Shown piece after piece: positions 11,880 through 22,900 of a DNA stretch of 64,000 bases. The number at the start of each line of letters is the position of its first letter. Within the stretch, counting starts at the first letter, position 1. Source of the stretch: Garcia nutans (Eukaryota > Streptophyta > Magnoliopsida > Malpighiales > Euphorbiaceae); NCBI GenBank assembly GCA_947685225.1, contig CANTUV010000014.1, positions 6,138,001-6,202,000 on the forward strand, written 5' to 3'. Under the pieces are notes generated by a model. The model had not been told where the DNA came from. It saw nothing but the letters and a program-made list of their open reading frames with translations, and ran no database searches. The translations under genes were made by a program, and so were the position numbers.

Positions 11880-12170
11880 ACTCCTATTAGTGTTTACGAG
11901 GCTTTAGATAAGCAATTGATGATTATAGTCTTATGGATATTGAGATGGAAGGATACCCATTATCTTGGCTTCAAACTGTTGTAAGTGGGACATGCATAAA
12001 AGAGAGATTGGATTGAGTTTTGGCAACGTATGGGACTGGTTTGAGAGCTTCCTTGAGGCTCAAGTCTTAAATTTAGAAGCCTTGATGTCTGACCATTCCC
12101 TGTTACTGCTACTTCCATTCAAAACCAATGTATCCCTAAAATGAGAAGATTTAAGTTTGAGAATAACTGG
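11880..12170 (+). pseudogene. LINE endonuclease-domain fragment
   Basis: Plus-strand frames across small shifts resemble the endonuclease tail of plant non-LTR retrotransposons. One block reads IEMEGYPLSWLQTVVSGTCIKERLD, corresponding to the common 'GYPFTW ... ERLDR' stretch. It is followed by an SDHSPLLL-like segment (about 12085-12115) and MRRFKFENNWL. It is short and broken, and no reverse transcriptase follows. This is an inference from motif similarity. Confidence 0.5.
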
Positions 12171-12406
12171 TTATGTTGTTTTTTTTAAATTGAGTGCATA
12201 AATGATAAAGTTTTCCGATTAAGTGTTTATGTGTTATTGGAAATACATTAAAGAAATGACTTATCTTGAAGTGACACTTTAATAAGTATTTATTACATAA
12301 TATCTTTGGAACAAATTTTAAAGAGGAGAAATAAGTTACAATGATGAGAAATTACCTGCAAATTTAAAAATACATTCAATTACTAGAATAAAAGAAAACT
12401 GCTGAT

Positions 12407-12847
12407 TTAAAAATATTCTCCGACAAGATGTAGCATATATTTTTCCGGCGGCATATTTTTTTCTCTAAGACGGTATATACCATCATGTTGAATGGTCCAA
12501 TTACATTTGATGCATTGCAATCTTACATGATATGCCCAAAACACTCCATGATTAGTATCATTCAAATGAACATAACACCAAGATAATGGGAACATTATAT
12601 CATATAGTTGCCATGATATCTGTTGCCCTGGTTTTAATATTTGAAGACTTTGATCATAGTATGGAGCATCACACATAAAAGGCACACTATAATTTGCATC
12701 ATTTCTAAGTCTCACTTCTAGTGTAGGGAAGATGTAATCAACAATTTGATCCATTGCAGAAGACTCAACTGATAATATAGTTGATGATGATGATAGAAAG
12801 ATTATACAGAATATGAACATTATGAGACTACGTTTCGAAATAACCAT
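12407..12847 (-). CDS. S1-family secreted protein (plant self-incompatibility protein S1-like)
   Basis: A single-exon frame gives 146 residues from the chosen ATG at 12847. It starts with a hydrophobic signal peptide (SLIMFIFCIIFLSSSS) followed by the S1-family domain. Visible features are VRLRNDANYSVPFMC, a GQQISW turn, an aromatic WCYVHLND strand, and the family hallmark C-x3-W plus DGIYRL near the end. S1 proteins are small secreted beta-sandwich proteins named after the poppy stigma self-incompatibility determinant. Most homologues have no proven role. A longer frame begins at ATG 12913, but a TATA-like box at 12924-12933 would put transcription start inside it, and starting at 12847 gives a normal S1 length and a clean signal peptide. 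Neighbours are unrelated pseudogenes. It appears intact. Confidence 0.85.
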   Translation of the reverse strand: MVISKRSLIMFIFCIIFLSSSSTILSVESSAMDQIVDYIFPTLEVRLRNDANYSVPFMCDAPYYDQSLQILKPGQQISWQLYDIMFPLSWCYVHLNDTNHGVFWAYHVRLQCIKCNWTIQHDGIYRLREKNMPPEKYMLHLVGEYF

Positions 12848-12923
12848 GATGATAAATAAATTTATAATTTGCGTAATTGATTTTTTTTTAAATTTGATGG
12901 TGGCATCATCCATGTTCAGAATG

Positions 12924-12933
12924 CTTAAATAGA
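12924..12933 (-). promoter_or_regulatory. putative TATA box of the S1-like gene
   Basis: The minus strand reads CTATTTAAGC. It lies about 77 bp upstream of the ATG at 12847, leaving a short 5' leader. It argues against the upstream ATG at 12913. It is a single motif in AT-rich DNA, so support is moderate. Confidence 0.4.
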
Positions 12934-14708
12934 CAAAGAAATTTTCAAATAAAAGAATGATAAATTAAATTTCGTTTTGGCAATTATTCTTGTTATTTGT
13001 GATAGCTAATTTTTTAAAATTTTTTGTTAATTAAGTTCAATGATTTAATTGGTTACAAGAATTCAGTGAGTTTTAAAATTATCAATTAATCATTATAAAG
13101 TTAGTAATACAATAATTTCTTAGACAAATATTTTTTCCTTTTAGTCAGATATTAGCTTAACTATAAAGATAATATTTAATTATAGCCTTAATTAAGCATT
13201 AATGGTTGCAAAACTCTGACATTGAGTTGTTACGTTTAACTAATAACTGATCCACCTAACATAACAAATTTAACCATTTTTTTTAAATTGTAATTTTCAT
13301 AGTTTATTCTTAACCCTATTAGCTATAATGCATCGAGAAAAAACTAATTAGTTACACCTTATATATACAATAAGTCCAATAGAAAAAGTTACATACATGC
13401 GAGTGTAAAAAGGATATTAACATCTTTGCACTTTGCAAAATAATGAATATATTTTTAATAAAATTTTAAAATATCAATCAGTAATTTGTTTGATGTGTAC
13501 ATAAATAGAGATAAATTTAACAAAAAAAAGCTGAGAATTTTCCATCAAAGGAATTTATGTGATCGCATTTACTTGGCCTAATGGATAAATTTACTCTAAA
13601 TTTTACAAGTTATTGTAATTATATTTGATGGGATTTTTTCTCCCTTCCTCTTTTTTGGATTTTGCGACTCCCATATGCACAATCCATTTTATTTTCTCAC
13701 TCAGTTACATCACCCAAACACAATTTTATCACAGTATTAACATATATCTATCGCTAGATTTTTCTTTTGTATGGGTATGCACAAAGTTAAAAAACTATTA
13801 TCTATCTAATGTTTTATGGTACAATTTATTCTAAATTTTAAATAGAAAATAAGAATATTTATTTCTTTTAACCTGAAAAAAGAATATTAGGTTGATTTCT
13901 CTCACTATATATATTGTCAAAGAAAATTCATGTAAATTTTTGTTTTTTGTTCAAATTTCAAAGTTGATAAAAAAAAAATTATATTCGATCAAGAATGCTT
14001 GAAATTAAATTATGATTGAAGTATTTTAAAGAGTTAGGTTTGTTGATGAAAATTTACTATACAAGAGTTTACTAGGTTAAATTTTTGATGTCTATATAGT
14101 GGGAGATAGTGGGTGGGAAAATGACAACTTTTAATAGTATAATATGTTACCATAATATGAAAATTTTCATATTTGACCAACTAATGAAAACTAAGTAAAT
14201 GTAATTATTTTTTCTATTATTTCTCCTTCTGGATAGATACGCATGCACAGGATCCAGGATAGAATTTTTCACCATAACACTAGTTTATACAACGGAGATG
14301 GTTGGTGGAAAAATAACTACTTCTTTATTTTATTTTTTTAGGAAAGAAAAGTGTATATATATATATATTGTTAAAAAAGGGTATTGACTCCAGAATCTAT
14401 TTGAATCCCATAAATTGTGCATTTTAAGATTAGATCCGATTTTTATCCCAAGTACTCTCTTTCGTATACTTTACCATACTTTCTTAAGGTTTGTTTGGTT
14501 GAGTTATAATTCATTTGCTTAATAGTCAATTTCATAATCTATATTCAATCTTCTTTAAACATTTGTTCATTGTTTAGCACTTCTAGTCACAATTTCACGT
14601 GTGTCAATCCATCCAAAACAAAAAAAAAAACTTCTGACTCATTAGAAATAATCCATTTTTTTATTTAAAACAATGAATATTTAATTATTTCTAAATTTAT
14701 TTTTTGCA
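12934..14708. other. AT-rich intergenic region, nothing coding seen
   Basis: This 1.8-kb stretch contains poly-A/T tracts and a (TA)n run near 14355 but no conserved reading frame. It should include the promoter, 5' UTR and a 5'-UTR intron of the transporter copy that follows, because a ttttttgcag acceptor ends at 14709, eight bases before that gene's ATG. Confidence 0.5.
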
Positions 14709-14716
14709 GGGAAATT

Positions 14717-16481
14717 ATGGTGATTAGCAATGGTGATGATGGTAGTACTGGTGTTGTTGGCAATGGAAACAATGTCAAGAAAAGAGGATGTATATGCAAG
14801 AAAGAAGATTTCTTGCCAGAAGAATCATTCCAAAGCTGGGGAAACTATGTTAAGGCATTTTCTGATACAAAATCTCGGCTCAAAGATCGCCTTTTCACTC
14901 GATCTTTGGATAGTCTGGAGCTAGATGAAATGCATGCTCGTAGTGCAAATGAGATGAAGAAAACATTAACTTGGTTTGATCTTATTTGGTTTGGTATAGG
15001 AGCTGTTATGGGAGCAGGAGTATTTGTCTTAACAGGTGAAACTGCTAAAAATATTTCAGGACCTGCAGTTGTTATTTCATACTTCCATATCAGGTGTATC
15101 TGCATTGCTATCAATCTTGTGTTACATTGAGTTTGCTGTCGAATTACCGGTTGCAGGCGGTTCATTTGCCTATCTTAGAGTGGAGCTTGGTGATTTTGTA
15201 GCTTATATAGCGGCTGGAAATATTCTGTTTGAGTATATTGTTAGTGGTGCAGGTGTTGCAAGGTCTTGGACTTCTTATTTTGCTACCCTCTGCAATCATG
15301 ATCCTAGTAGTTTTCGCATACATGCTACTGCTCTTGCTGAAAATTATAACTATTTGGATCCTTATTTGTATCTGTGCTTGCTGGAGCATGAAAGGATCAG
15401 CAACATTCAATTCAATTGCCACAATAGTTCATTTTCTTGTCTCGTCATTCATACTTGTTGCTGGTCTTACGAAGGGGAATCCTGCAAATTATGCACCTTT
15501 CATGCCATTCGGTGTCCGTGGAGTTCTGAGAATTTCTGCTATGCTGTTCTTTGCTTATGTAGGTTTTGATGGACTTGCTACTTTAGGGGAAGAGATTAAA
15601 AATCAAGGGAGAGATATCCCAATAGGACTTATTGGCTCTATGTCTATAATTGTAGTAGTTTACTGTCTTCTTGCAGCAACTTTGAGTTTAATGCAGCCCT
15701 ATACCCAGATTGATGTTGACGCACCTTTCACTTTGGCATTTGAAGCTGTGGGGATGAGTTGGGCAAAGTATATTGTTGTTTTGGGGGCATTAAAGGGGAT
15801 GACAACAGTTCTACTAGCTAACATCATCGGTCAAGCTCGATACTTCACTCACATTGGCCGAACCAATATGGCGCCTCCCATACTTGCCACCATCAATGGA
15901 AAAACTGGCACGCCGGTGAATGCTACAATTATCATGACTGTTGCAAACTCCATTGTTGCTTTCTTCACAAGCCTTGATGTTTTGTCAAACCTTTTATCTA
16001 TATCCACCCTTTTCATCTTCTCACTGGTAGCTCTTGCACTACTGGTAAGACGCTACTATGTTACAGGTGAGACATCAGATTTCCATAGGAAGAAGCTCAT
16101 TGGATTTCTGGTGCTGATTGTAGGATCTTCTGTTGGTACTGCTGCTTAATGGGTAGCTGCAAGCAACGGATGGATCGGTTATGTAGTTTACCAATTCGGT
16201 TTTTCTCAACTTTAGGGATACAACTGACATTTAAGCAAGCAAGGAAACCAAAACTATGGGGAGTGCCATTTCTGCCTTGGATACCATCTGCTTCCATTGC
16301 TGTGAATGTGTTTATAATGGCATCCATTGATAAGGCATCATTCATCAGATTTATGATCTGGACAGGCATGTTGCTGGTGTATTATTTGTTCGTGGCACTG
16401 CATGCCTCGTTTGCTGCAGCTAAGGAAATTCAAAGGGAAGCCCATGCAACAGCAAATATTGAAACAGGGAATACCACATGA
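14717..16481 (+). pseudogene. cationic amino acid transporter (CAT1/5/8-type), disabled by four lesions
   Basis: Summed over frames this covers a whole CAT-family permease (APC superfamily, proton-coupled uptake of Arg/Lys and other amino acids, about 14 membrane spans). The N-terminus has CKKEDFLPEESFQSWGNYVKA and RSLDSLELDEMHARS. The core has LIWFGIGAVMGAGVFVLTG, then PVAGGSFAYLRVELGDF, LLANIIGQARYFTHIGR and ALLVRRYYVTGETSDF. The C-terminus has GVPFLPWIPSASIAVN. Lesions are a one-base C insertion near 15085, a small frame-changing deletion near 15360 after 'YLDP', an in-frame TAA at 16147-16149, and a frameshift near 16195. Codons elsewhere are well preserved, so the damage is recent or some is assembly error. 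The coding part has no introns. A splice acceptor just before the ATG indicates a 5'-UTR intron, so it is not an obvious retrocopy. Confidence 0.85.
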
Positions 16482-16973
16482 CATATCTGGCCATCTGACA
16501 TGATTAGCTTAATGTAAAGGTTTTTCCGCTTTTCTATACTTGGGCTGGATTTTTTTTCTTTTTTTTTCCTCTCCAGCTTGGACTCAAAAAACATAAAATG
16601 TCAAATTTTGGCAGCATTTATTTGTAAAAAAAAAACGAGTCATCCCTAAAGTACATACACTTCAGCTTTGGCTGTATCTTTGAAATGCACCTAACAACAT
16701 CAATGCCATTGCCAGTGTCAAGCCACAGAAGAACACGACTAAAGGAACGACAACTCAGTATCATCATTGATATAATAATATACAGATATGTTTCGACACT
16801 TCCAGCCTTTTCAGCACTGCACAACATTTTTTACACACAACAATGGACAATACACCACCAAAAAAAAATACCAGGAAAAAAATCAAGAATTTAAATGTGA
16901 TGTTTGGTGATTAATTGAACTAAAAACCTACAAATGAAAATATTTTGCTATGAATTCACTTTACATTACTTGG
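16482..16973. other. convergent 3' intergenic region between the CAT copy and AIR9
   Basis: The CAT copy (plus strand) and AIR9 (minus strand) end tail to tail here, 492 bp apart. The stretch holds poly-T and poly-A tracts and presumably both 3' UTRs. I see no gene. The small open frames at 16618-16894 on both strands lack any recognisable pattern. Confidence 0.5.
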
Positions 16974-19900
16974 CTATGTATCTATTTTCAGGAGAGAATT
17001 GAGAGATGTACTATTGAACCGTTGAGCAAGACCTCGGATCACAAGAACAATGACATCCCGCATATGTCTGGAATGGACCATTAGGTTTACTTCATTCTCG
17101 CTGTCCACTACAATCCTAAGCCGATGTTGGTCATTTCGGAAAAGCTCAACCTGAAAGAGTCTTAACCATTAGACTCTGTACTACTAAAAACCAAGGAAAA
17201 GCAAAATAAAGTCGCATAATTTTTCAGTCTTCATGATTGTCAAAACAAAATATAATCGAGACATAAAAGTTGCATAGAAAAAGTATTGATATGATAAAGG
17301 CTATATATCCTGTTTGTATCACACCTGAACCTGATATAATCTCTAATTACTTTGGTCCCGCTTGATTTAGTTGTCCATGATGGTAGTTAGTTGTTGATGT
17401 TGCTTAACTGATAGCTTATAATTGATAATTGTAGCCAGAGAGCTGATTGTTAAATGTTTATTGACCATTCAGGATAATGTTTTACCTTTTATTTTAATTT
17501 AATTTTTTTATTAAAATAATTAGGAGCTGTTTCAAAAAACTTTCAAATTTATGCTTTTGTAAACATCTATCGCTGAAAAATAATCAAATGATTTGATGCA
17601 GCAGTTATGAACCAACAAGCTAAAAGCTGCATAAAAGAGCTTTGCTTTTAACCACTTTGTATTAAGGGTGATCGACGTTCAGTTAACCCAACCCAACCAA
17701 ACCGAATTTTTGACTCACTGAAATTTTTAATCCTTTTAAAATAACAACAAAACTGAACCCAAAAAAAAAAAGCATAACCAAATTAGACCGAACTAAATAT
17801 TTTCAGTTTCATTAATGATTATAACTGAACTAATTGAATAATTATAATTTATAATTTAAATATTATTAGTCTGTAAATTTATTAATACAAAATAAAAATA
17901 AATTTATTCCTAAAAATATTAAATATTATTGATAAATTCATTATAATAATATATTATTACTAAAAATTACAATTTATATGTTAATTTTATTATAAAAATT
18001 ATAATTTATATATTAATAAATAAATATTTGATAAATTTAATTAATTCAATTGCTCAATTCTAAGTAAACAAACCGAAAACTGACAGTTTTCTAATTCAAT
18101 AACCAAATGGAACTAAAAACTAAAATTTCATTACTGAAATAATCGAATTTGATTGGTTCAGTTTAGTTTTTTAATTAAAACCAAATAATGCTCACTCCTA
18201 CTTTTTATGACTTATGTGATACTACGAACATTGTGTACAAATTGATACATTTTGTGGAAGTTCCTAGGGAAATTCATTTTTCTTCCTTGAAAAATATGAA
18301 AGATTTAACTCCAATGAAAGTAGACTACATTCAAGATTTAATCAGTGAAAGTTAAGAAACCCAGATAGCAATTCTCATTCAGAGACCTTGAACAGTTTCA
18401 TGTGAATGTTTGAAACTATGGGACTAAAGATATAACTAGTGAAGCAGAAAAACGGTTATACGGATAAAGTGAACAAAACTATGGATGTTCAGACAGAACT
18501 TACATGAAAGGGAGGAGCATAACTTCCACGAATTTCAGTGGTCGGGAAAGAAGTCTTAGAACCTGGCTTCACTACCTTGACCCTTTTCCTATTAACTTCT
18601 AGAATTCTTCTCTCAAGACTCCCCTCTCCCGGAACCTGCATGTTGACAATGCCAATCATATGCTATTTCATTTTTGTTGCTAATATTTTAAAAGTTGAAC
18701 AAATAAAATTGTGAATGTGGAGAGGGAAAATGAACCTTTTTTGGAGAATGGTCCTTGTCGCATAATGCCTGTTTACGGAGACATGCAATATTCATGTGAA
18801 AAAATGACCATTATATGATAGCAGAAGAGAACGCTTGAAATAAAGAAACAAAAGAAAAATTAAAACATGCAATATTTTATGCACAAGCGCTCATGCAACT
18901 TGCCTATCCATTGCTCTACACATGCAAGGTAACACAAGTGCCATTCTATCAGTCATACAGGAAGTACCCAACAAGCAGTAGGTCGCTTCCTATCCCAGTA
19001 TACAAACTTTTTTTTCGTTTGTGATACAACAAAATAAGAAGCATATGAGCATGCACTTCCCTCAAATGATAGGAACTCCACACGTTTAAAACACCTACTC
19101 GTGACTCTCATTATCATGCACCCATCATGCTCATGCATACAATCAATTATGCAAGAAATTCTATTGCTCACTCACACATCTTGCAAAAGCCACTCTTGAT
19201 TCATCACCCAAGAAGGAATTACAAAAACATTTTAGTGTGCCTCTACAGTTGGTGGCAAAAACACCTTGGGCAAAAGCATATTAGTTACTACAGAGTTCGC
19301 AAAACCATTACAATAATCTGGTGAAAGATTCTAATCTGGTAGTAATCCATCTTGGTCATTATCAAGGAAGGGGATTCAGAAGCAGTGGATGATGGGCTGG
19401 CCCAATTGGGAGAGGAGAAATAGGTCAATGACCACGGATAGCAGCTGATGGGATGAAGCTTCTGTTATGATTGCATTAATAATTGTGGAATTAGTTAGAT
19501 ATGATTGCATAGAAGTTAGTGAGCAGTGCATAGAAGTTAGCAATATACAGCTGTTAATTGTATGAAAGAATACATATAAAAAGAGAATATGTAATCATAT
19601 GGCATTCATGAATACAATTCAATCAATCTCTATTTCTAACTCTCTTTACTCTTCTCTTTCTCTTTTCTCTCTCTCTCTCCTTCTCATTCTGATCTAGACT
19701 TCTCCCTGAGGTGAGTCTCACATTTGAGTGAATGAACTCCTCTCTTCATGACTCAAGTGTCTGACAATTTGGTATCAGAGACTGTCTCAGATTCTGTAAC
19801 CGACTCCACTATTGCTGCCATAGTAACCATGACGAGAAAGAATAAAGCTCCTGTAGGTGACGTTCAACAACTCCAATTAATGGAGGAACATGTTCAGGTG

Positions 19901-22900
19901 ATGGACCAAAGGAATCAAGAATTTATGAAAGAAATTTACGAGAGATTAGATTCTCACCATCAACAATTTCAGGAGCAGTAACACACCCAATCTGTAATTC
20001 AGAAACAGATGCACCAGATGATGGAGATGATGAAGACTATCACTGGCAAAATTCAAACCATGCAAACAGCTCAAACATCAAATACATCTCCCCAAATCAG
20101 AATTTCAAATCCTGGTTCATCTACTCCTACTGCCCCTCCCAACTTTCCTCAACCAAACAACACCAATGTCAGGGGAAATTAACATCCTCTGACTACTGGA
20201 ATAGTACCCACCCCACAGATCCGTCAAGGCAATAATAATAACCATTCCCTTCCACAATCCATAACAAATACACCACAGTCCAATTCAATTTGATTTCGTG
20301 CACGTGAAGCTCTCATTCAGCATGAAAGAGAAGCAAATCGAACTTCAGGGCTTTCAAGGTGCTGGAGGATGGCAACGATGTCGTTCAACTCTATTCAATT
20401 ATTTGCCTACCAGCTCAACTAAACAGTTGTCGTTATGACTCAGCTGCATTACTAACAGTTGGCAGTTCCACAGCCACACCCTCCCTATCACTTTCAGATG
20501 CCTCAGCGTCAAACACCACTCCCACCCAGCATCTCAGCCTTACTCAGCCAGTTTTCGTCCTTATTCGACCCCCCTTCCACTCTTCCACCACATCGCCAAC
20601 ATGATCACTCTATTCCACTTATAACTGGTGCTAATCCAGTCCATATTCGCCCATACCACTACCCTCATCACCAAAAAACCGAGATTGAATGACAGATCAA
20701 TGAAATGCTTGAACAAAACCTAATTAAGCCCAGCTCCAATCCCTTGGCATTGTCTGTTCTTCTTGTCAAAAAGAAGGATGGCACATGGCGATTTTGCATT
20801 GACTATCGTCAGCTAAACACTATCAACCTCATGAAAAAATTTTCCATTCCATTGATTGAAGATCTATTGGATGAATTGCACCATACCCTGTATTTTTCTA
20901 AATTGGACCTTCGTTCTAGTTATCACCAGATTCGAATGAACCCAGCTAACATCTATAAGATTGCTTTTCGAACCCACACGGGTCACTTTGAGTTTTTGGT
21001 TATGCCCTTTGGGCTAACAAACACCTCTGCAACCTTCCAAAGTCTCATGAATTCCATTTTTGCGCCATTCCTTCAAAAATTTGTACTAGTCTTTTTCGAT
21101 GATATTTTATATACAGCTCCTCTCTACCTGAACATGAGGAGCACTTGGCAACCATCTTACAGATCTTATCTGCAAACCAATTATTTGTGAAATTATCAAA
21201 GTGCTCATTTGCCCAGAAGCAGGTTGAATATTTGGGCCATATAATTTCTAATGGAGGAGTGCCAACTGATCCTGCAAAAATAGAGGCGATGCAGAAGTGG
21301 CCTTGCCCTAGAACACTAAAAGCTTTAAGAGGATTTTTAGGGCTCACACGTTATTATAAAAAGTTCATCCAGGGCTATGGTCTCATCAGTCGGCCATTGA
21401 CTGAATTCTTGAAAAAGGACAATTTTGGCTGGTCTCCAGAAGCTGATCACGCATTTCTAACTCTCAAGCAGGCAATGTCAACTGCTCCAGTCTTAGCTTT
21501 ACCTAACTTTGATCTTCAGTTTATTTTAGAAACTGATGCCAGAAGTAAGGAAATTGGAGCTGTGTTGATGCAATTGAACAACCCAGTAGCTTTTATTAGT
21601 AAGGCATTAAGTGCTCGAAACCAAGCCAAGTCAGTTTATGAAAAGGAGCTTCTAGCCATCATTTTTGCGGTGACTAAGTGGCATCACTACTTGGAGCACA
21701 ATCAGTTTGTCATCGAGACTAATCATGAGAGCATTAAGTACCTACTTCAGCAGCGTATGCACAATTATTTCCAGTAGCAAGGTCTCGGTAAGTTGTTGGG
21801 CTTGAATTACAACATTGTGTACAAAAAAGGAGTGGAAAACAAAGTTGCAAATGCCTTGTCGAGGAGGGATTGGTCACCCCGGAATTAGCTGATTGTTTAT
21901 TAACATCTGTGGTTGTTCCCCTTTGGATGCAGGAAGTCATTGACTCTTATGAAGGTGATGTTGGCAGCCAGACTATTATTCCAGCTCTTTTGGCCAAGCC
22001 ACCATATAGCTACAAATCTGGTCTTTTGAAATACAAAGGTCGCATTGTGATTCGTGATAAACGAGAATTAAAAAATCAAATTCTAATGGCAGCTCATGAT
22101 TCTTCGAATGGAGGACACTCTGGTATCAAGGGCACCTACAATAGACTCAAAGCACACTTCTATTGGAAGGGATTAAAGAATGATGTGTATAGCTAGGTAC
22201 TTGCTTGTTCGGTTTGCCAAAGGTGTAAGGGAGAAACAGTGGCCTACACTGGTCTTTTACAGCCTCTTCATGTTTCATCTAAGGTTTGGGATTGCATTTC
22301 AATGGATTTCATTGAGCAACTTCCTAAATCAGAGGCTAAAGATACTATAATGGTGGTAGTGGATCGGTTTTAAAAGTCAGCACACTTTATTGCCCTTAGT
22401 CATCCTTTTACTGCTGAGAAAGTGGCTAAAATTTTTTTCAGAGATATTTCATTTGCATGGATTTCCAAGCCGAATTGTCTTTGACAGAGATAAAGTGTTT
22501 ACTAGTTTATTCTGGAGGGAGCTTTTCAAATTGGTGGGAGTCAAACTTAATTTCTCAACTGCATACCATCCTCAAAGCGATGGTTAGACCGAGCGTGTGA
22601 ACATGTGTCTGGAAGGATATCTCAGATGCTTCTGTTTTGAGAAAACAGGGAAATGTTTTAACACCATGCCAGGTAATGGTATTTCCCCTTCTCCACGCCT
22701 GTTCTTCCATCAAATGCTACTAATGTTGCTTCTGTGGAGGAGTTGCTGTTTGAGCATGACCATATGTCAAGGTGTTAAGAGATCATTTGCTAAAAAACCA
22801 AAATAGGCAAAAACAATATGTTGATGGTAAAAGAACAAAAAGGGAATTTATTGTTAATGACTTAGTTTATCTGAAACTTCAACCATTTAGACAATCATTT

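Noticed and set aside
12848..12913. Upstream ATG for the S1-like protein
   Set aside because: It lies only about 11 bp from the TATA-like box and puts a charged segment before the signal peptide. ATG 12847 fits the family better.
14845..15422. Minus-strand frames of 86-106 codons
   Set aside because: They are antisense shadows of the CAT transporter sequence.
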